From NCBI RefSeq assembly GCF_002214505.1, contig NZ_CP015103.1:868001-932000 (forward strand): 64,000 nt of DNA, in the 5' to 3' direction. The position numbers were made by a program, and so were the translations under genes. This DNA comes from Thermococcus siculi (GTDB taxonomy: Archaea; Methanobacteriota_B; Thermococci; Thermococcales; Thermococcaceae). The notes under the pieces are model-generated. The model was given only the letters and a program-made list of their open reading frames with translations, ran no database searches and was not told the origin of the DNA. Shown piece after piece: positions 34,391-45,720 of this stretch (positions are counted from its first letter, which is position 1; each line of letters begins with the position of its first letter).

Positions 34391-35434
34391 ATGGGAAAAA
34401 TACACAGGCCAAGGAGAGGTTCACTGGCTTACTCCCCGAGAAAGAGGGCTAAGAGCGTAGTCCCGAGAATCAGGAAGTGGCCGCAGGACAGCGAGGTCAG
34501 GATGCTGGGCTTCGCCGGCTACAAGGCCGGTATGACCCACGTCCTCATGATCGACGACAGGCCAGGGCTGACCAAGGGTAAGGAGATCTTCATGCCGGTC
34601 ACCGTTGTCGAGGTTCCACCGCTCTTCGTCTACGGCATAAGGGCCTACAGGCAGGGCTACCTCGGCCTCGAGACCGCCACCGAGGTCTGGTTCCACGACC
34701 TCAACGAGCACGTTAAGAGGCGCATAAAGACCCTGCCGAAGGACTACAACGAAGAGGCATTCCAGGCCAAGCTCGGCCAGCTCGAGGACCTCGTCAACGA
34801 CGGTGAGATAGTCGACGTTCGCCTTCTCGTCCACACCCAGCCGTGGCTCATCAAGCTCAAGAAGAAGCCGGAAGTCATGGAGTACGCCATAGGCGGCGAC
34901 GACGTCAAGGCCAAGTTCGCCTACGCCAAGGAGAAGATCGGCAAGGAGCTCCGCGCGGGCGAGGTTCTCCACGAGGGAGAGCTTCTCGATGTCATAGCCG
35001 TCACCAAGGGTAAGGGAACCCAGGGTCCGGTCAAGCGCTGGGGCGTCAAGATACAGTTCCACAAGGCCCAGCGTGCCGGAAAGGCCAGGCACATCGGTAA
35101 CCTCGGTCCGTGGCACCCGACCAGGGTCATGTGGACGGTTCCGCAGGCAGGTCAGATGGGCTTCCACCACAGGACCGAGTTCAACAAGAGGCTCATTGCC
35201 ATAGGCGAGAACGGCAAGCTCAAGCTCGACGAGAAGCACGAGGTTGAGATCACCCCGAAGGGTGGCTTCCCGCACTACGGAATCATAAGGAGCGACTTCC
35301 TCCTCATACAGGGAACTGTTCCGGGTTCCTTCAAGAGGATAATCAGGGTCAGGCCGGCCATAAGGGCACCGAAGAAGAGGCCGCCGGTTGAGAGGCCGCA
35401 GATAACCTACGTCAGTAGGGAGTCCAAGCAGTGA
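34391..35434 (+). CDS. rpl3: Ribosomal protein L3 (uL3)
   Basis: 347 residues, the archaeal length. Binds 23S rRNA near the peptidyl-transferase centre and starts 50S assembly. Recognised by [20 protein letters not shown] and the central [21 protein letters not shown] segment with its long extension. Starts directly after the methyltransferase stop. Confidence 0.97.
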   Translation: MGKIHRPRRGSLAYSPRKRAKSVVPRIRKWPQDSEVRMLGFAGYKAGMTHVLMIDDRPGLTKGKEIFMPVTVVEVPPLFVYGIRAYRQGYLGLETATEVWFHDLNEHVKRRIKTLPKDYNEEAFQAKLGQLEDLVNDGEIVDVRLLVHTQPWLIKLKKKPEVMEYAIGGDDVKAKFAYAKEKIGKELRAGEVLHEGELLDVIAVTKGKGTQGPVKRWGVKIQFHKAQRAGKARHIGNLGPWHPTRVMWTVPQAGQMGFHHRTEFNKRLIAIGENGKLKLDEKHEVEITPKGGFPHYGIIRSDFLLIQGTVPGSFKRIIRVRPAIRAPKKRPPVERPQITYVSRESKQ

Positions 35435-35444
35435 GGTGAGATAG

Positions 35445-36212
35445 ATGAAGGTTAAGGTTTTCAATCTCGAAGGCGAGCCCGTTGAGGAGATCGAGCTTCC
35501 CAAGGTGTTCAGCACCCCTTACAGGCCCGACCTCATCAGGAGGGCTGTCATCGCTTCATGGACCCACAGGATACAGCCGCAGGGCAGGGACCCGCAGGCG
35601 GGTAAGAGAAGGGTCACGGAGAACATCGGAAAGGGCCACGGGATGGCCAGGGTTGAGAGGATAAAGACCTCCCCGAGGTTCGCTGCCTTCGTTCCCTTCG
35701 CCGTCGGTGGAAGGAGAACCCACCCGCCCAAGGTCGAGAAGGTCATCTGGGAGGACATCAACAAGAAGGAGCGCAGGCTCGCCATCATGAGCGCCATAGC
35801 TGCCACCGCCAACTACGACCTCGTGAGGGCCAGGGGACACGTCGTTGACAACGTCCCGCAGGTTCCGATAATAGTCACCGACGACCTCGAGAAGGTCTTC
35901 AAGACCGCCCAGACCAGGGAGATATTCAAGAAGCTCGGCGTCTGGGAGGACATCGAGAGGGCGAAGAAGAACACCAAGATTCGCGCTGGAAAGGGCAAGA
36001 TGCGCGGAAGGCGCTACAAGAAGGCCAAGGGCCCGCTCGTCGTCGTTGCGAAGAACGAGGGCATCGTCCAGGGAGCCAGGAACCACCCGGGTGTTGACGT
36101 CGTTACCGTTGAGAACCTCGGCGTTGAGCTGCTCGCTCCGGGTACCCACCCAGGCAGGCTCACCATCTGGACGAAGGGTGCCATAGAGAGGCTTAGGGAG
36201 ATTTACGGGTGA
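35445..36212 (+). CDS. rpl4: Ribosomal protein L4 (uL4)
   Basis: 255 residues. Lines the nascent-peptide exit tunnel through its extended loop ([20 protein letters not shown]). Start ATG follows GTGAGGTGAGATAG, 10 nt after rpl3. The archaeal/eukaryal L4e-type C-terminus ([19 protein letters not shown]) is present. Confidence 0.97.
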   Translation: MKVKVFNLEGEPVEEIELPKVFSTPYRPDLIRRAVIASWTHRIQPQGRDPQAGKRRVTENIGKGHGMARVERIKTSPRFAAFVPFAVGGRRTHPPKVEKVIWEDINKKERRLAIMSAIAATANYDLVRARGHVVDNVPQVPIIVTDDLEKVFKTAQTREIFKKLGVWEDIERAKKNTKIRAGKGKMRGRRYKKAKGPLVVVAKNEGIVQGARNHPGVDVVTVENLGVELLAPGTHPGRLTIWTKGAIERLREIYG

Positions 36213-36218
36213 TGAGAG

Positions 36219-36479
36219 ATGGATCCCTACAAGGTTATCGTCAAGCCGGTCGTCACGGAGAAGGCCGTGGCGATGATTGAGAACGAGAACAAGCTCACCT
36301 TCATAGTGGACAAGAGGGCCACCAAGCAGGACATCAAGAGGGCCGTGGAAGAGATGTTCCAGGTCAAGGTCGAGAAGGTCAACACCCTCGTCACCATGAG
36401 GGGAGAGAAGAAGGCCTACGTGAAGCTCAAGCCTGAGTACAGCGCAAGTGAGGTTGCTGCCAGGATAGGATTGTTCTGA
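36219..36479 (+). CDS. rpl23: Ribosomal protein L23 (uL23)
   Basis: 86 residues; located at the tunnel exit, docking site for SRP and other nascent-chain factors. [20 protein letters not shown] is the typical N-terminal motif. Six bases separate it from rpl4. Confidence 0.97.
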   Translation: MDPYKVIVKPVVTEKAVAMIENENKLTFIVDKRATKQDIKRAVEEMFQVKVEKVNTLVTMRGEKKAYVKLKPEYSASEVAARIGLF

Positions 36480-36492
36480 CGGGGTGAGTGAG

Positions 36493-37212
36493 ATGGGAAA
36501 GAGTTTGATTCAGCAGAGGAGAGGTAAGGGAACCACGACCTTTAGGGCCCCCTCTCATAGGTACAGGGGCGCCGTCAAGTACGTTCCGCTCAACGTTACC
36601 AAGGAGAAGACCCTCGTCGGCAAGGTCGTCGAGATACTCCACGACCCGGGAAGGACCGCCCCAGTTGCCAGGGTCAAGTTCGAGGACGGCACGGAGAAGC
36701 TCATTATAGCTCCCGAGGGAATACTCGTCGGTGAGGAGATCGCCATCGGGCCGAACGCCCCGGTAAAGATAGGCAACACCCTCCCGCTTGCAATGATACC
36801 GGAGGGAAGCTACGTCTACGACATCGAGGGCGTTCCTGGAGATGGAGGAAAGTACGTCAGGGCGGGCGGTGCCTACGCGCTCGTCGTCAGCAGGGAGAAG
36901 GACAAGGTCATCGTCCAGCTCCCCAGCGGTGAGCTCAAGCAGTTCAAGCCGACCTGCAGGGCTACCATTGGTGTCGTCGCCGGCGGCGGCAGGCTCGAGA
37001 AGCCGATCGTCAAGGCAGGAAAGGCCTACTACATCGCCAAGGCCAGGAACAGGTTCTGGCCGAAGCCGAGGGGTGTCAAGATGAACGCCGTCAACCACCC
37101 GCACGGTGGTAAGGAGCACCACATCGGTAGGCCGAGCACCGTTTCGAGGCGCGCCCCGCCCGGAAGGAAGGTCGGCCACATAGCCGCGAGAAGAGTTGGT
37201 AGGAGGAAGTGA
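36493..37212 (+). CDS. rpl2: Ribosomal protein L2 (uL2)
   Basis: 239 residues; central 50S protein needed for subunit association and peptidyl transfer. The conserved C-terminal [20 protein letters not shown], including the functional His, is present. ATG 36493 follows GGGGTGAGTGAG; the upstream GTG is part of that site. Its stop overlaps rps19 by one base. Confidence 0.97.
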   Translation: MGKSLIQQRRGKGTTTFRAPSHRYRGAVKYVPLNVTKEKTLVGKVVEILHDPGRTAPVARVKFEDGTEKLIIAPEGILVGEEIAIGPNAPVKIGNTLPLAMIPEGSYVYDIEGVPGDGGKYVRAGGAYALVVSREKDKVIVQLPSGELKQFKPTCRATIGVVAGGGRLEKPIVKAGKAYYIAKARNRFWPKPRGVKMNAVNHPHGGKEHHIGRPSTVSRRAPPGRKVGHIAARRVGRRK

Positions 37213-37619
37213 TGAAGATGGCGAGAAGGAAGGAGTTTAAGTACAGGGGTTACACCTTCGAGGAACTGCTCAACATGTCACTGGAGGACTTCGCCAAGCT
37301 CCTCCCGAGCAGGCAGAGGAGGAGCCTTAAGAGGGGCCTTTCCCCGGAGCAGAAGAAGCTTCTCAGGAAGATAAGGCTCGCCAAGAAGGGCAAGTACAGC
37401 AAGCCGATAAGGACCCACAGCAGGGACATGGTCATCCTTCCCGAGATGGTCGGCATGACCATCCACGTCTACAACGGCAAGGAGTTCGTCCCGATCGAGA
37501 TCAAGGAAGAGATGATCGGCCACTACCTCGGCGAGTTCGCACTCACGAGGAAGATAGTCCAGCACGGATCACCTGGTGTCGGTGCTACCAGGTCATCGAT
37601 GTTCGTGGCGGTCAAGTGA
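37212..37619 (+). CDS. rps19: Ribosomal protein S19 (uS19)
   Basis: 135 residues; binds the 16S rRNA head near S13. The conserved [20 protein letters not shown] and [13 protein letters not shown] segments are visible. ATG 37212 overlaps the rpl2 stop and has AGGAGG five bases upstream; ATG 37218 (MARRKEF) is possible. Confidence 0.96.
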   Translation: MKMARRKEFKYRGYTFEELLNMSLEDFAKLLPSRQRRSLKRGLSPEQKKLLRKIRLAKKGKYSKPIRTHSRDMVILPEMVGMTIHVYNGKEFVPIEIKEEMIGHYLGEFALTRKIVQHGSPGVGATRSSMFVAVK

Positions 37620-37629
37620 GGGGGGATAG

Positions 37630-38100
37630 ATGAGCAGGGGCAGGTTTTCCTACTCATTCCAAAATTTTGACCCGGAGAAGATGGCCAGGGCGAGCGGAAG
37701 GGACCTCCGCATCTCGCCCAAGCACAGCGTCGAGCTCCTCAGGGAGATCAGGGGCATGATGGTCAACGACGCTCTCCGCTACCTCGACGACGTCATAGCC
37801 CTCAAGAGGCCGGTTCCGATGAAGAGGCACAACGACAGCCAGGGCCACAAGCCGGGCAGGGGCTTCGGTCCGGGAAGGTACCCGGTTAAGGTCGCCAAGG
37901 CCGTCAAGAAGGTTCTCCTCAACGCCAAGAACAACGCCGAGCAGAAGGGCCTCGACCCGGACAGGCTCAAGATAATCCACGCGGCGGCACACAGGGGGCC
38001 CGTCCTCAGGGGTTACATCCCGAGGGCCTTCGGAAGGGCCACACCGTTCAACGAGCAGACCACCCACATCGAGATAGTCGTCGAGGAGATTAGGAGGTGA
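37630..38100 (+). CDS. rpl22: Ribosomal protein L22 (uL22)
   Basis: 156 residues; its long beta-hairpin lines the exit tunnel. The archaeal form with an N-terminal extension ([19 protein letters not shown]) and [19 protein letters not shown] at the end is seen. Its 3' end runs into the ribosome site of rps3. Confidence 0.97.
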   Translation: MSRGRFSYSFQNFDPEKMARASGRDLRISPKHSVELLREIRGMMVNDALRYLDDVIALKRPVPMKRHNDSQGHKPGRGFGPGRYPVKVAKAVKKVLLNAKNNAEQKGLDPDRLKIIHAAAHRGPVLRGYIPRAFGRATPFNEQTTHIEIVVEEIRR

Positions 38101-38105
38101 GACTT

Positions 38106-38735
38106 TTGGCGATCGAGAGATACTTCATCAAGGAGAACGTTAAGGAGATGCTCATCGACGAGTACCTTGAGAAGGAGCTTAGAAGGGCCGGCTACGGCGG
38201 GATAGACATCAAGAAGACCCCGCTTGGAACCAAGGTCGTCATCTTCGCTGCCAGCCCCGGCTACGTCATCGGAAGGGGCGGCAGGAGGATAAGGGAACTC
38301 ACCAGGATTCTCGAGAGGCAGTTCGGCCTCGAGAACCCGCAGATAGAGGTCGAGGAGATCAAGAACCCCTACCTCAACGCCAAGGTCCAGGCCGTCAGGC
38401 TTGCCCAGGCCCTTGAGAGGGGCATCCACTTCAGGAGGGCGGCTTACTCGGCCATAAGGGCCATCATGAGGAACGGCGCCAGGGGCGTTGAGATAAGGCT
38501 CAGCGGAAAGCTCACCGGTGAGAGGGCGAAAAGCGTCAGGTTCTACCAGGGCTACCTCGCCAAGGTCGGAAACCCGGCCGAGACCCTCGTCAGCAAGGGC
38601 TACGCCCAAGCCAAGCTCAAGCTCGGTGTCATAGGTGTCAAGGTCTCGATCATGCCGCCCGACGCCAAGCTCCCGGACGAGATAGAGATCGTCGAGAAGG
38701 TTCAGGAAGAGGTGAGCACCAATGAAGCCGAGTGA
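38106..38735 (+). CDS. rps3: Ribosomal protein S3 (uS3)
   Basis: 209 residues with a KH domain ([16 protein letters not shown]). Sits at the mRNA entry channel. TTG 38106 ([11 protein letters not shown]) is chosen: AGGAGGTGA lies five bases upstream and homologs start at this residue; GTG 38097 would use the ribosome site itself as codons. Overlaps rpl29 by 14 nt. Confidence 0.95.
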   Translation: MAIERYFIKENVKEMLIDEYLEKELRRAGYGGIDIKKTPLGTKVVIFAASPGYVIGRGGRRIRELTRILERQFGLENPQIEVEEIKNPYLNAKVQAVRLAQALERGIHFRRAAYSAIRAIMRNGARGVEIRLSGKLTGERAKSVRFYQGYLAKVGNPAETLVSKGYAQAKLKLGVIGVKVSIMPPDAKLPDEIEIVEKVQEEVSTNEAE

Positions 38736-38922
38736 GATTAGGGAGATGAGCATTGACGAGATCGAGAAGAAGCTCAGGGAGCTCCGCCTCGAGCTCGCCA
38801 AGGAGAGGGGTGTGCTCACCATGGGGGCCTCCATCGAGAACCCCATGGTCATTAGAAACCTCAGGCGCGACATCGCGCGCCTCGAGACCATAAAGAGGGA
38901 GAAGCTTAGGGAGAAAAGGTGA
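38722..38922 (+). CDS. rpl29: Ribosomal protein L29 (uL29)
   Basis: 66 residues; two-helix protein at the tunnel exit beside L23. [20 protein letters not shown] is typical. Starts inside the end of rps3. Confidence 0.96.
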   Translation: MKPSEIREMSIDEIEKKLRELRLELAKERGVLTMGASIENPMVIRNLRRDIARLETIKREKLREKR

Positions 38923-38928
38923 GGTTCG

Positions 38929-39225
38929 GTGCCAAGGATTGTTAACCCTCTGGATGAGATGCTCTTTAAGGAGGTCCTGAAGGAGCAGCAGAGGATCAGG
39001 GTCTACATAGAGAAGGCCCGTTACGGAAAGCTTAAAACCATAATCGAGGGCATAGACGAGAAGGAGTTCGACCTCGAGGATATAGCAAAGAAGCTGAAGG
39101 CGAAGCTGGCATGTGGCGGAACGGTGAAAAAAGGAAGGATCGAGCTCCAGGGAGACCACAGAGACAGGGTCAAGAAGCTGCTCGCAGACCTTGGATTTTC
39201 CGAGGATCTGATAGAGATCGAGTGA
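38929..39225 (+). CDS. Translation initiation factor aSUI1 (aIF1)
   Basis: 98 residues of the SUI1/eIF1 family, which acts in start-codon selection on the 30S subunit. The core [20 protein letters not shown] and [17 protein letters not shown] is clear. GTG 38929 follows GGTGAGGTTCG. The end overlaps the Rpp29 gene. Confidence 0.93.
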   Translation: MPRIVNPLDEMLFKEVLKEQQRIRVYIEKARYGKLKTIIEGIDEKEFDLEDIAKKLKAKLACGGTVKKGRIELQGDHRDRVKKLLADLGFSEDLIEIE

Positions 39226-39488
39226 CGGCGAAAAACATCGTGTGGCACGAGCTCATAGGCCTGAAAGCAAAAATTATAAGGGCATCTCATCCAGAGCTGG
39301 TTGGCATCGAGGGCTACGTCCTTGACGAGACGAGGAACACCCTCACCATCGGCGGTGAGAGGGTCTGGGTTATCCCTAAGGACGTGGCGGAGCTCGAGTT
39401 TGAAGTTGGCGATAAAAGGATCCGAATCAACGGAAAAGAGCTGATTGGAAGACCCGAGATGAGATTGAAGAAGAGGTGGCGAAAATGA
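39222..39488 (+). CDS. rnp1: Ribonuclease P protein component 1 (Rpp29/Pop4)
   Basis: 88 residues; the Sm-like Rpp29 subunit of archaeal RNase P, which pairs with Rpp21 to help process tRNA 5' ends. The core [20 protein letters not shown] and C-terminal [13 protein letters not shown] are conserved. GTG 39222 shares GTGA with the aSUI1 stop. An in-frame ATG at 39111 would add 37 residues ([13 protein letters not shown]...) inside aSUI1; Pyrococcus entries of about 127 residues have such an extension, so that start cannot be excluded. Confidence 0.9.
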   Translation: MTAKNIVWHELIGLKAKIIRASHPELVGIEGYVLDETRNTLTIGGERVWVIPKDVAELEFEVGDKRIRINGKELIGRPEMRLKKRWRK

Positions 39489-39820
39489 GAGAGATCGGAT
39501 TGAAGGTTCAGCCTCCCGCTGAGAAGTGTGACGATCCCAACTGCCCCTGGCACGGGAACCTCAAGATACACGGCAGATACTTCGAGGGAGTCGTCGTCAG
39601 CGACAAGGGCAAGAAGACCGTCGTCGTCGAGAGGCAGCACTACCACTACCTCAAGAAGTACGAGAGGTATGAGCTCAGGAGGAGCAAGGTTCACGCTCAC
39701 AACCCGGAGTGCATAGACGCGAAGGTCGGCGACCGCGTTCTCATCGCCGAGACCAGGCCGATAAGCAAGACCAAGAGCTGGGTCGTCGTTGCCGTCACCA
39801 AGAGGGCCGGTGAGAGGTGA
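39485..39820 (+). CDS. rps17: Ribosomal protein S17 (uS17)
   Basis: 111 residues; OB-fold protein binding 16S rRNA helices 7 and 11. A cysteine pair in the archaeal N-terminal extension ([10 protein letters not shown]) precedes the core. ATG 39485 follows AGGTGG and shares ATGA with the rnp1 stop. Confidence 0.96.
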   Translation: MREIGLKVQPPAEKCDDPNCPWHGNLKIHGRYFEGVVVSDKGKKTVVVERQHYHYLKKYERYELRRSKVHAHNPECIDAKVGDRVLIAETRPISKTKSWVVVAVTKRAGER

Positions 39821-39825
39821 TAACG

Positions 39826-40251
39826 ATGGCGAAGAAGGGTGCAGGTGCAACCAGGGGAATTAGCCCGGTCAGGCCTACCAGGGCGCTCCCGATAGGCGCT
39901 TACCTCAAGGTAGCGGACAACAGCGGCGCCAAGGTCATCCAGATCATAGGTGTCGTCGGCTACAAGGGCACCAGGAGAAGACTCGCGAGCGCTGGCGTTG
40001 GCGACATGGTCATAGCCACGGTCAAGAAGGGAAGGCCCGACATCAGGCACCAGGTCGTCAGGGCAGTGGTCGTCAGGCAGAGGAAGGAGTACAGAAGGCT
40101 TGACGGCATGCGCGTCAAGTTCGAGGACAACGCAGCTGCAATAGTCACCCCAGAGGGTGTCCCGAGGGGTACCGAGATCAGGGGTGCCATAGCGAGGGAG
40201 GCCGCCGAGCGCTGGGTCAGGCTCGGCAGCATAGCGAGCATCGTGTTGTGA
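39826..40251 (+). CDS. rpl14: Ribosomal protein L14 (uL14)
   Basis: 141 residues; five-stranded barrel at the subunit interface and site of anti-association factor binding. [20 protein letters not shown] is the family signature. ATG 39826 follows GAGGTGATAACG. Confidence 0.97.
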   Translation: MAKKGAGATRGISPVRPTRALPIGAYLKVADNSGAKVIQIIGVVGYKGTRRRLASAGVGDMVIATVKKGRPDIRHQVVRAVVVRQRKEYRRLDGMRVKFEDNAAAIVTPEGVPRGTEIRGAIAREAAERWVRLGSIASIVL

Positions 40252-40261
40252 GGTGAGAAAG

Positions 40262-40627
40262 ATGAAGTTAGGTACTAAGCAGCCGAGGAAGCAGAGGAAG
40301 TTCCTCTACAACGCTCCCCTTCATCTTAGGAGCAAGATAATGGCCGCCACCCTGAGCCCGGAGCTCAGGAACAAGTACGGCATAAGGAGCATGCCCATCA
40401 GGGAGGGCGACAAGGTCCGCGTCATGAGGGGCGACTACAAGGGTCACGAGGGCAAGGTCGTTGAGATCGACCTCAAGAGGTACAGGATACACGTCGAGGG
40501 CGTTACCCACAAGAAGACCGACGGAACCGAGGTTTACTACCCGCTCCACCCGTCGAACGTTATGATAATCGACCTCAACCTCGACGACGAGAAGAGGGAG
40601 AAGATAATTAGTAGGAGGGCTGGCTGA
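40262..40627 (+). CDS. rpl24: Ribosomal protein L24 (uL24)
   Basis: 121 residues with a KOW motif ([20 protein letters not shown]). An assembly initiator near the tunnel exit. ATG 40262 follows GAGGTGAGAAAG; the stop overlaps the rps4e start (TGATGG). Confidence 0.97.
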   Translation: MKLGTKQPRKQRKFLYNAPLHLRSKIMAATLSPELRNKYGIRSMPIREGDKVRVMRGDYKGHEGKVVEIDLKRYRIHVEGVTHKKTDGTEVYYPLHPSNVMIIDLNLDDEKREKIISRRAG

Positions 40628-41358
40628 TGGCGAGAAAAGGAGCTAAGAGGCACCTTAAGAGGCTTGCCGCTCCCACTCAGTGGTACATCCACAGGAAGAC
40701 CTACAAGTGGGCGGTCAGGCCGAGGCCCGGTCCGCACAGCATGAAGACTTCAATTCCGCTGCTCTACATAGTCAGGGATTACCTCGGCTACGCCAAGACC
40801 GCCCGCGAGGCGAGGAAGATCCTCAACGAAGGCAAGATCCTCGTTGACGGCAGGGTTAGGAAGGACTACAAGTTCCCGGTCGGAATCATGGATGTTATCT
40901 CGATTCCTGAGACCGGTGAGCATTACAGAGTCCTTCCGAACAGGATTGGAAAGCTCATACTCCACCCGATAAGCGAGAAGGAAGCCAACATAAAGCCGCT
41001 CAGGATAAGCAACAAGCGCATGGTCAAGGGCGCGAAGGTCCAGCTCAACCTCCACGACGGAAGCAACCACCTCGTCACCATGGACGAGAAGGACAGGTAC
41101 ATGACGGCCTACACCGTCCTCATGAAGGTTCCGGAGAGGGAGGTCATAGAGGTCATCCCCTTCGAGGTCGGTGCCTACGTCTTCGTTACCCAGGGTAAGA
41201 ACGTTGCGAGGAAGGGTAGGGTCGTCGAGGTCAGGCAGTTCCCTATGGGATGGCCGGACATCGTCACCATCGAGGACGAGAACGGCGAGCTCTTCGACAC
41301 CCTGAAGGAGTACGCCTTCGTCGTTGGAAAGGACAAGCCGGAGATTTCCCTTCCGTGA
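40627..41358 (+). CDS. rps4e: Ribosomal protein S4e (eS4)
   Basis: 243 residues; archaeal/eukaryal small-subunit protein with an S4-like RNA-binding domain ([20 protein letters not shown]) and a C-terminal KOW segment ([16 protein letters not shown]). It occupies its usual place between L24 and L5. Confidence 0.97.
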   Translation: MARKGAKRHLKRLAAPTQWYIHRKTYKWAVRPRPGPHSMKTSIPLLYIVRDYLGYAKTAREARKILNEGKILVDGRVRKDYKFPVGIMDVISIPETGEHYRVLPNRIGKLILHPISEKEANIKPLRISNKRMVKGAKVQLNLHDGSNHLVTMDEKDRYMTAYTVLMKVPEREVIEVIPFEVGAYVFVTQGKNVARKGRVVEVRQFPMGWPDIVTIEDENGELFDTLKEYAFVVGKDKPEISLP

Positions 41359-41369
41359 GGTGAGATGAG

Positions 41370-41921
41370 ATGCAGATCAACAGAGAGGCTATCCTTGCAG
41401 ACTGGGAAGCTCACCCGATGAGAAAGCCCAGGATCGCCAAGGTCACCATAAACATCGGCGTTGGCGAGAGCGGTGAGAGGCTCACCAAGGCCGAGACAAT
41501 GCTCGAGCAGCTCGCCGGTCAGAAGCCGATCAGGAGGAGGGCCAAGCAGACCAACAGGGACTTTGGAATCAGGCGCGGCGAGCCGATAGCCGTCAAGGTC
41601 ACCCTCCGCGGCGAGAAGGCCGAGGAGATGCTCAACAGGCTCCTCGAGGCCGTTGACAGGAAGCTCAAGGCGAGCAACTTCGACGAGCACGGAAACTTCT
41701 GCTTTGGAATACAGGAGCACATCAACATACCTGGCGTCGAGTACGACCCGGAGATCGGTATCTTCGGTATGGACGTCTGCGTTACCCTCGAAAGACCCGG
41801 CTACCGCGTCGCCAAGAGGAAGAGGCAGAGGAAGAAGCTCCCGACCAAGCACAAGCTGACCAAGGAAGAGGGTATCGTCTTCGCTATGGAAGAGTTTAAG
41901 GTAACCGTGGAGGGATTGTGA
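41370..41921 (+). CDS. rpl5: Ribosomal protein L5 (uL5)
   Basis: 183 residues; binds 5S rRNA and contacts P-site t[23 protein letters not shown] is the signature. Followed with a one-base gap by rps14. Confidence 0.97.
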   Translation: MQINREAILADWEAHPMRKPRIAKVTINIGVGESGERLTKAETMLEQLAGQKPIRRRAKQTNRDFGIRRGEPIAVKVTLRGEKAEEMLNRLLEAVDRKLKASNFDEHGNFCFGIQEHINIPGVEYDPEIGIFGMDVCVTLERPGYRVAKRKRQRKKLPTKHKLTKEEGIVFAMEEFKVTVEGL

Positions 41922-41922
41922 G

Positions 41923-42093
41923 ATGGCGAAGGCTGACTACAACAAGAGGAAGCCCAGGAAGTTTGGGAAGGGCGCGAGAAGGTGCATGCGTTGCGGCCAG
42001 TACGGGCCGATAATCAGGGTCCACGGCCTGATGCTCTGCAGGCACTGCTTTAGAGAGATAGCCCCCAAGCTGGGCTTTAAGAAGTACGAGTGA
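41923..42093 (+). CDS. rps14: Ribosomal protein S14, zinc-binding form (uS14)
   Basis: 56 residues: starts [20 protein letters not shown] and has CMRC and CRHC pairs that bind zinc. Binds the 16S rRNA head near S3 and S10. ATG 41923 comes one base after the rpl5 stop, with GGGATTGTGAG upstream; the stop is TGA at 42091. Position between L5 and S8 is universal. Confidence 0.96.
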   Translation: MAKADYNKRKPRKFGKGARRCMRCGQYGPIIRVHGLMLCRHCFREIAPKLGFKKYE

Positions 42094-42104
42094 GGTGAGA
42101 GGAG

Positions 42105-42497
42105 ATGACTTTGCTTGATCCGCTGGCGAACGCTCTCTCCCACATAACCAACAGCGAGAGGGTTGGCAAGAACGAGGTCTACCTCAAGCCGGCCTCCAAG
42201 CTCATGGGAGAGGTTCTCAGGGTTATGCAGGAGAACGGCTACATAGGCGAGTTCGAGTTCATTGACGACGGAAGGGCCGGCATCTACAGGGTGCAGCTCA
42301 TAGGCAAGATCAACAAGGCTGGTGCGATAAAGCCGCGCTTCCCGGTCAAGGCTAGGGAGTACGAGGCCTGGGAGAAGAGGTTCCTTCCGGCCTTCGAGTT
42401 CGGTATCCTCATAGTCTCGACCTCCCAGGGTGTTATGACCCACAAGGAAGCCATCGAGAAGGGAATCGGCGGCAGACTGATAGCCTACGTCTACTGA
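42105..42497 (+). CDS. rps8: Ribosomal protein S8 (uS8)
   Basis: 130 residues; binds the central domain of 16S rRNA. The C-terminal [20 protein letters not shown] matches the STS-x-G-x-M signature. Confidence 0.97.
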   Translation: MTLLDPLANALSHITNSERVGKNEVYLKPASKLMGEVLRVMQENGYIGEFEFIDDGRAGIYRVQLIGKINKAGAIKPRFPVKAREYEAWEKRFLPAFEFGILIVSTSQGVMTHKEAIEKGIGGRLIAYVY

Positions 42498-42507
42498 GGT
42501 GAGAGAG

Positions 42508-43062
42508 ATGCCGATAGACGCGTGGGTAAGGGAAGAGGTTGAGATTCCAGAGGGCGTTGAAGTCACCGTTGAGGGGAACACCGTCAAGGTCAAGGGCCCG
42601 AAGGGCGAGCTCGAGAGGGAGTTCAGCTATCCGGGCGTCAGGATATTCACCGAGGACGGCAAGGTCGTTGTCTTCAAGGAGTTCCCGAGGAAGAGGGACG
42701 TAGCCATAGCGAGAACCTTCAAGGCCCACATAGCCAACATGCTCAGGGGCGTCACAGAGGGCTTCACCTACAGGCTTAAGATCGTCTACAGCCACTTCCC
42801 CATGACCGTCAAGGTTCAGGGGAACGAGGTCGTTGTGGAGAACTTCCTCGGTGAGAAGAACCCGAGGAGGGCCAGGATACTTCCGGGCGTTACGGTAAAG
42901 GTCATGGGACAGGAAGTTCTCGTCGAGGGCATTGACAGGGAGGCCGTTGGTCAGACCGCTGCCAACATCGAGCAGGCCACCAGGATAACCAAGTGGGACA
43001 GGCGTGTCTTCCAGGATGGAATTTACATCGTTGAGAAGGCTGGTAAGCCGATAAAGTTCTGA
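42508..43062 (+). CDS. rpl6: Ribosomal protein L6 (uL6)
   Basis: 184 residues with two related domains; lies near the sarcin-ricin loop and factor-binding site. Archaeal features include [23 protein letters not shown] 42508 follows GAGGTGAGAG. Confidence 0.97.
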   Translation: MPIDAWVREEVEIPEGVEVTVEGNTVKVKGPKGELEREFSYPGVRIFTEDGKVVVFKEFPRKRDVAIARTFKAHIANMLRGVTEGFTYRLKIVYSHFPMTVKVQGNEVVVENFLGEKNPRRARILPGVTVKVMGQEVLVEGIDREAVGQTAANIEQATRITKWDRRVFQDGIYIVEKAGKPIKF

Positions 43063-43072
43063 GGTGTGAGAA

Positions 43073-43453
43073 ATGAACGAGAAGGCGAGACTCCTTAGGA
43101 TAAGGGCCAGGATCAAGAGGAAGAAGCCCCGCTTCCTCCGCCAGGAGTGGTGGAGGTTCCCGAAGTTCAAGAACAACCCGAAGTGGCGCAAGCCCAGGGG
43201 AATCGACAGCAAGATGAGGCTCAAGAAGAAGGGCAAGGCCCGCTCACCGAGCATAGGCTGGAGCTCCCCCAGGGCCGTTAGGGGGCTCCACCCGAGCGGA
43301 TACGAGGAGGTCCTTGTCCACAACGTCAGGGAAATAGAGGCCATCGACCCGACCAGGCAGGCCGCCAGGATAGCGAGAACCGTTGGTGCGAGGAAGAGGG
43401 AGGCCATACTCGCCAGGGCCAGGGAGCTCGGCGTGAAAGTACTCAACCCGTGA
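43073..43453 (+). CDS. rpl32e: Ribosomal protein L32e (eL32)
   Basis: 126 residues, basic; archaeal/eukaryal 50S protein. The stretch [14 protein letters not shown] and [18 protein letters not shown] identify it. Confidence 0.96.
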   Translation: MNEKARLLRIRARIKRKKPRFLRQEWWRFPKFKNNPKWRKPRGIDSKMRLKKKGKARSPSIGWSSPRAVRGLHPSGYEEVLVHNVREIEAIDPTRQAARIARTVGARKREAILARARELGVKVLNP

Positions 43454-43463
43454 GGTGAGGCTC

Positions 43464-43910
43464 ATGCTCAAGATGCAGAGAAGGATTGCCGCTGATTTGT
43501 TGAAGTGCGGTGAGAACAGGGTCTGGATTGACCCTGAGAGGATTGATGACGTCGCCGCTGCGATAACCAGGGAGGACGTCAGGAGGCTCATCAACGACGG
43601 CGTCATAAAGAAGAAGCCCGTCAAGGGCCAGAGCAGGGCCAGGGCGAGGGCCTACCAGGAGGCCAGGAAGAAGGGCCGCCACAGGGGCCCGGGAAGCAGG
43701 AAGGGCAAGAAGACCGCCAGGATGGGCAAGAAGGAGCGCTGGATGATGACCATAAGGGCCCTCAGGAAGGAGCTCAGGAAGCTCAAGGCGGAAGGTAAAC
43801 TCGACGAGCACGTCTACAGGAGGCTCTACATCAGGGCCAAGGGCGGCCAGTTCAAGAATAAGAGGCAGCTCTACATGTTCATGCAGGAGCACGACATTTT
43901 GAAGGAGTGA
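43464..43910 (+). CDS. rpl19e: Ribosomal protein L19e (eL19)
   Basis: 148 residues, helical and very basic; takes part in an intersubunit bridge. Start [23 protein letters not shown] 43464 follows GAGGTGAGGCTC. Confidence 0.96.
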   Translation: MLKMQRRIAADLLKCGENRVWIDPERIDDVAAAITREDVRRLINDGVIKKKPVKGQSRARARAYQEARKKGRHRGPGSRKGKKTARMGKKERWMMTIRALRKELRKLKAEGKLDEHVYRRLYIRAKGGQFKNKRQLYMFMQEHDILKE

Positions 43911-43920
43911 GGTGAGAGAG

Positions 43921-44526
43921 ATGGCACACGGACCGAGGTATAGGGTTCCGTTCAGAAGGAGGAGAGAGGGTAAGACTAACTATCACAAGAGGCTCGCTCT
44001 CCTCAAGTCTGGCAAGCCCAGGCTTGTTGTGAGGAAGACCCTCAACCACCACGTTGCTCAGATAGTCGTCTACGACCCGAAGGGCGATAAAACGATAGTC
44101 TCGGCCCACACTAGGGAGCTTATGAGGGACTTCGGCTGGAAGGGCCACGGCGGAAACACTCCGAGTGCCTACCTGCTCGGTCTCCTCATCGGCTACAAGG
44201 CCAAGAAGGCCGGCATCGAGGAGGCTATCCTCGACATAGGCCTCCACCCGCCCACCAGGGGTTCGAGCATATTCGCCGTCCTCAAGGGTGCCGTTGACGC
44301 TGGACTCAACGTCCCGCACAGCGAGGAGATCTATCCAGAGGACTACAGGATAACCGGCGAGCACGTGGCGAACTACGCCAAGGCCCTCAAGGAAGAAGAT
44401 GAGGCCCTCTACAGGAAGCAGTTCGGTGGGTATCTCGTCAGGGGCCTCGAGCCGGAGAAGCTCCCGGAGCACTTTGAAGAGGTTAAGGCCAAGATAATCG
44501 AGAAGTTTGAGGGGGCGAGAGAATGA
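43921..44526 (+). CDS. rpl18: Ribosomal protein L18 (uL18)
   Basis: 201 residues; 5S rRNA-binding protein in the longer archaeal/eukaryal form. [20 protein letters not shown] is characteristic. Overlaps rps5 by 4 nt (ATGA). Confidence 0.97.
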   Translation: MAHGPRYRVPFRRRREGKTNYHKRLALLKSGKPRLVVRKTLNHHVAQIVVYDPKGDKTIVSAHTRELMRDFGWKGHGGNTPSAYLLGLLIGYKAKKAGIEEAILDIGLHPPTRGSSIFAVLKGAVDAGLNVPHSEEIYPEDYRITGEHVANYAKALKEEDEALYRKQFGGYLVRGLEPEKLPEHFEEVKAKIIEKFEGARE

Positions 44527-45230
44527 GCGACCCGAGAGAGATGGCCCAGCGCGTTCTTGAGGAGTGGGAGCCGAGGACCAAGCTCGGCATGCTCGTCAAG
44601 GAGGGGCAGATAACTGACATTCACGAGATATTCCGCAAGGGTTACCAGATCAAGGAGCCGGAGATCGTCGACGTCCTCCTTCCGGAGGTCAACCTCAGGG
44701 AGAACCAGGAGGTACTGGACATAGCCCTCACCGTCAGGATGACCGACAGCGGCAGGAGGATCCGTTTCAGGGTTCTCGCGGCCGTGGGCAACAGGGACGG
44801 CTACGTCGGCCTCGGAATCGGCCACGGCAAGGAAGTTGGAATAGCCATCAGGAAGGCCATCAACTACGCCAAGATGAACATCATCGAGATCAAGCGCGGC
44901 TGTGGAAGCTGGGAGTGCAGGTGCAGGAGGCCGCACTCAATCCCCTTCGCCGTCGAGGGCAAGGAGGGAAGCGTCAGGGTCAAGCTCATGCCGGGACCGC
45001 GTGGCCTTGGGCTGGTCATCGGTGACGTCGGCAAGAAGATACTCAGCCTCGCCGGCGTTCAGGACGTCTGGTCCCAGACCCTCGGTGAGACGAGGACCAC
45101 CGTCAACTTCGCCAAGGCGGTCTTCAACGCACTCTACAACACCAACAGCGTTGCCGTCAAGCCCGAGGACATCGAGCGCTACGGCATAGTCGTTGGAAGG
45201 GAGATGTCAGCGAACTTCCAGGTTGAGTGA
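44523..45230 (+). CDS. rps5: Ribosomal protein S5 (uS5)
   Basis: 235 residues; double-stranded RNA-binding domain at mRNA entry, important for decoding accuracy. [20 protein letters not shown] is the S5 signature. A Cys-rich insert (CGSWECRC) is typical of archaeal forms. Confidence 0.97.
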   Translation: MSDPREMAQRVLEEWEPRTKLGMLVKEGQITDIHEIFRKGYQIKEPEIVDVLLPEVNLRENQEVLDIALTVRMTDSGRRIRFRVLAAVGNRDGYVGLGIGHGKEVGIAIRKAINYAKMNIIEIKRGCGSWECRCRRPHSIPFAVEGKEGSVRVKLMPGPRGLGLVIGDVGKKILSLAGVQDVWSQTLGETRTTVNFAKAVFNALYNTNSVAVKPEDIERYGIVVGREMSANFQVE

Positions 45231-45241
45231 GGTGAGAGAAG

Positions 45242-45709
45242 ATGGCAAAGCTCGCACTCATCAGGCTTAGGAGCGGGATAAGGGCGAAGGGAGATGTGAG
45301 GGACACCCTCGCCATGCTCCGCCTCCACAGGATAAACCACCTCGTCCTCGTCGACGACACCCCGAGCTACAAGGGTATGGTTCAGAAGGTCAAGGACTAC
45401 ATAACCTGGGGCGAGATAGACAAGGAGACCCTCGCGGCTCTCATAAGGAAGCGCGGCAGGCTCATAGGCAACAAGCCTATAACCGACGAGTACGTCAAGG
45501 AGAAGCTCGGCATGACCATCGAGGAGTTCGCGGAGAAGGTCGTCAACGGCGAGATGAAGCTCACCGACCTGCCGAACATCAAGCCCGTCTTCAGGCTCCA
45601 CCCGCCGAGGGGAGGCCTCAAGGGCGGCAAGAAGCGCAGCTTCAAGGAAGGCGGAGCGCTCGGCTACCGCGGCGAGAAGATAAACGAGCTAATTGAGAGA
45701 ATGCTCTGA
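45242..45709 (+). CDS. rpl30: Ribosomal protein L30 (uL30)
   Basis: 155 residues, the long archaeal L7e-like form. [20 protein letters not shown] and [20 protein letters not shown] are diagnostic. Confidence 0.97.
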   Translation: MAKLALIRLRSGIRAKGDVRDTLAMLRLHRINHLVLVDDTPSYKGMVQKVKDYITWGEIDKETLAALIRKRGRLIGNKPITDEYVKEKLGMTIEEFAEKVVNGEMKLTDLPNIKPVFRLHPPRGGLKGGKKRSFKEGGALGYRGEKINELIERML

Positions 45710-45720
45710 GGTGGCGAGAG

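Noticed and set aside
34421-35515. Long minus-strand frame opposite rpl3 and similar long frames opposite rpl6, rpl4, nuoF and rpoD
   Set aside because: High GC at third positions and codon bias of real genes leave open antisense frames; these have no ribosome sites or family features and oppose universal genes.
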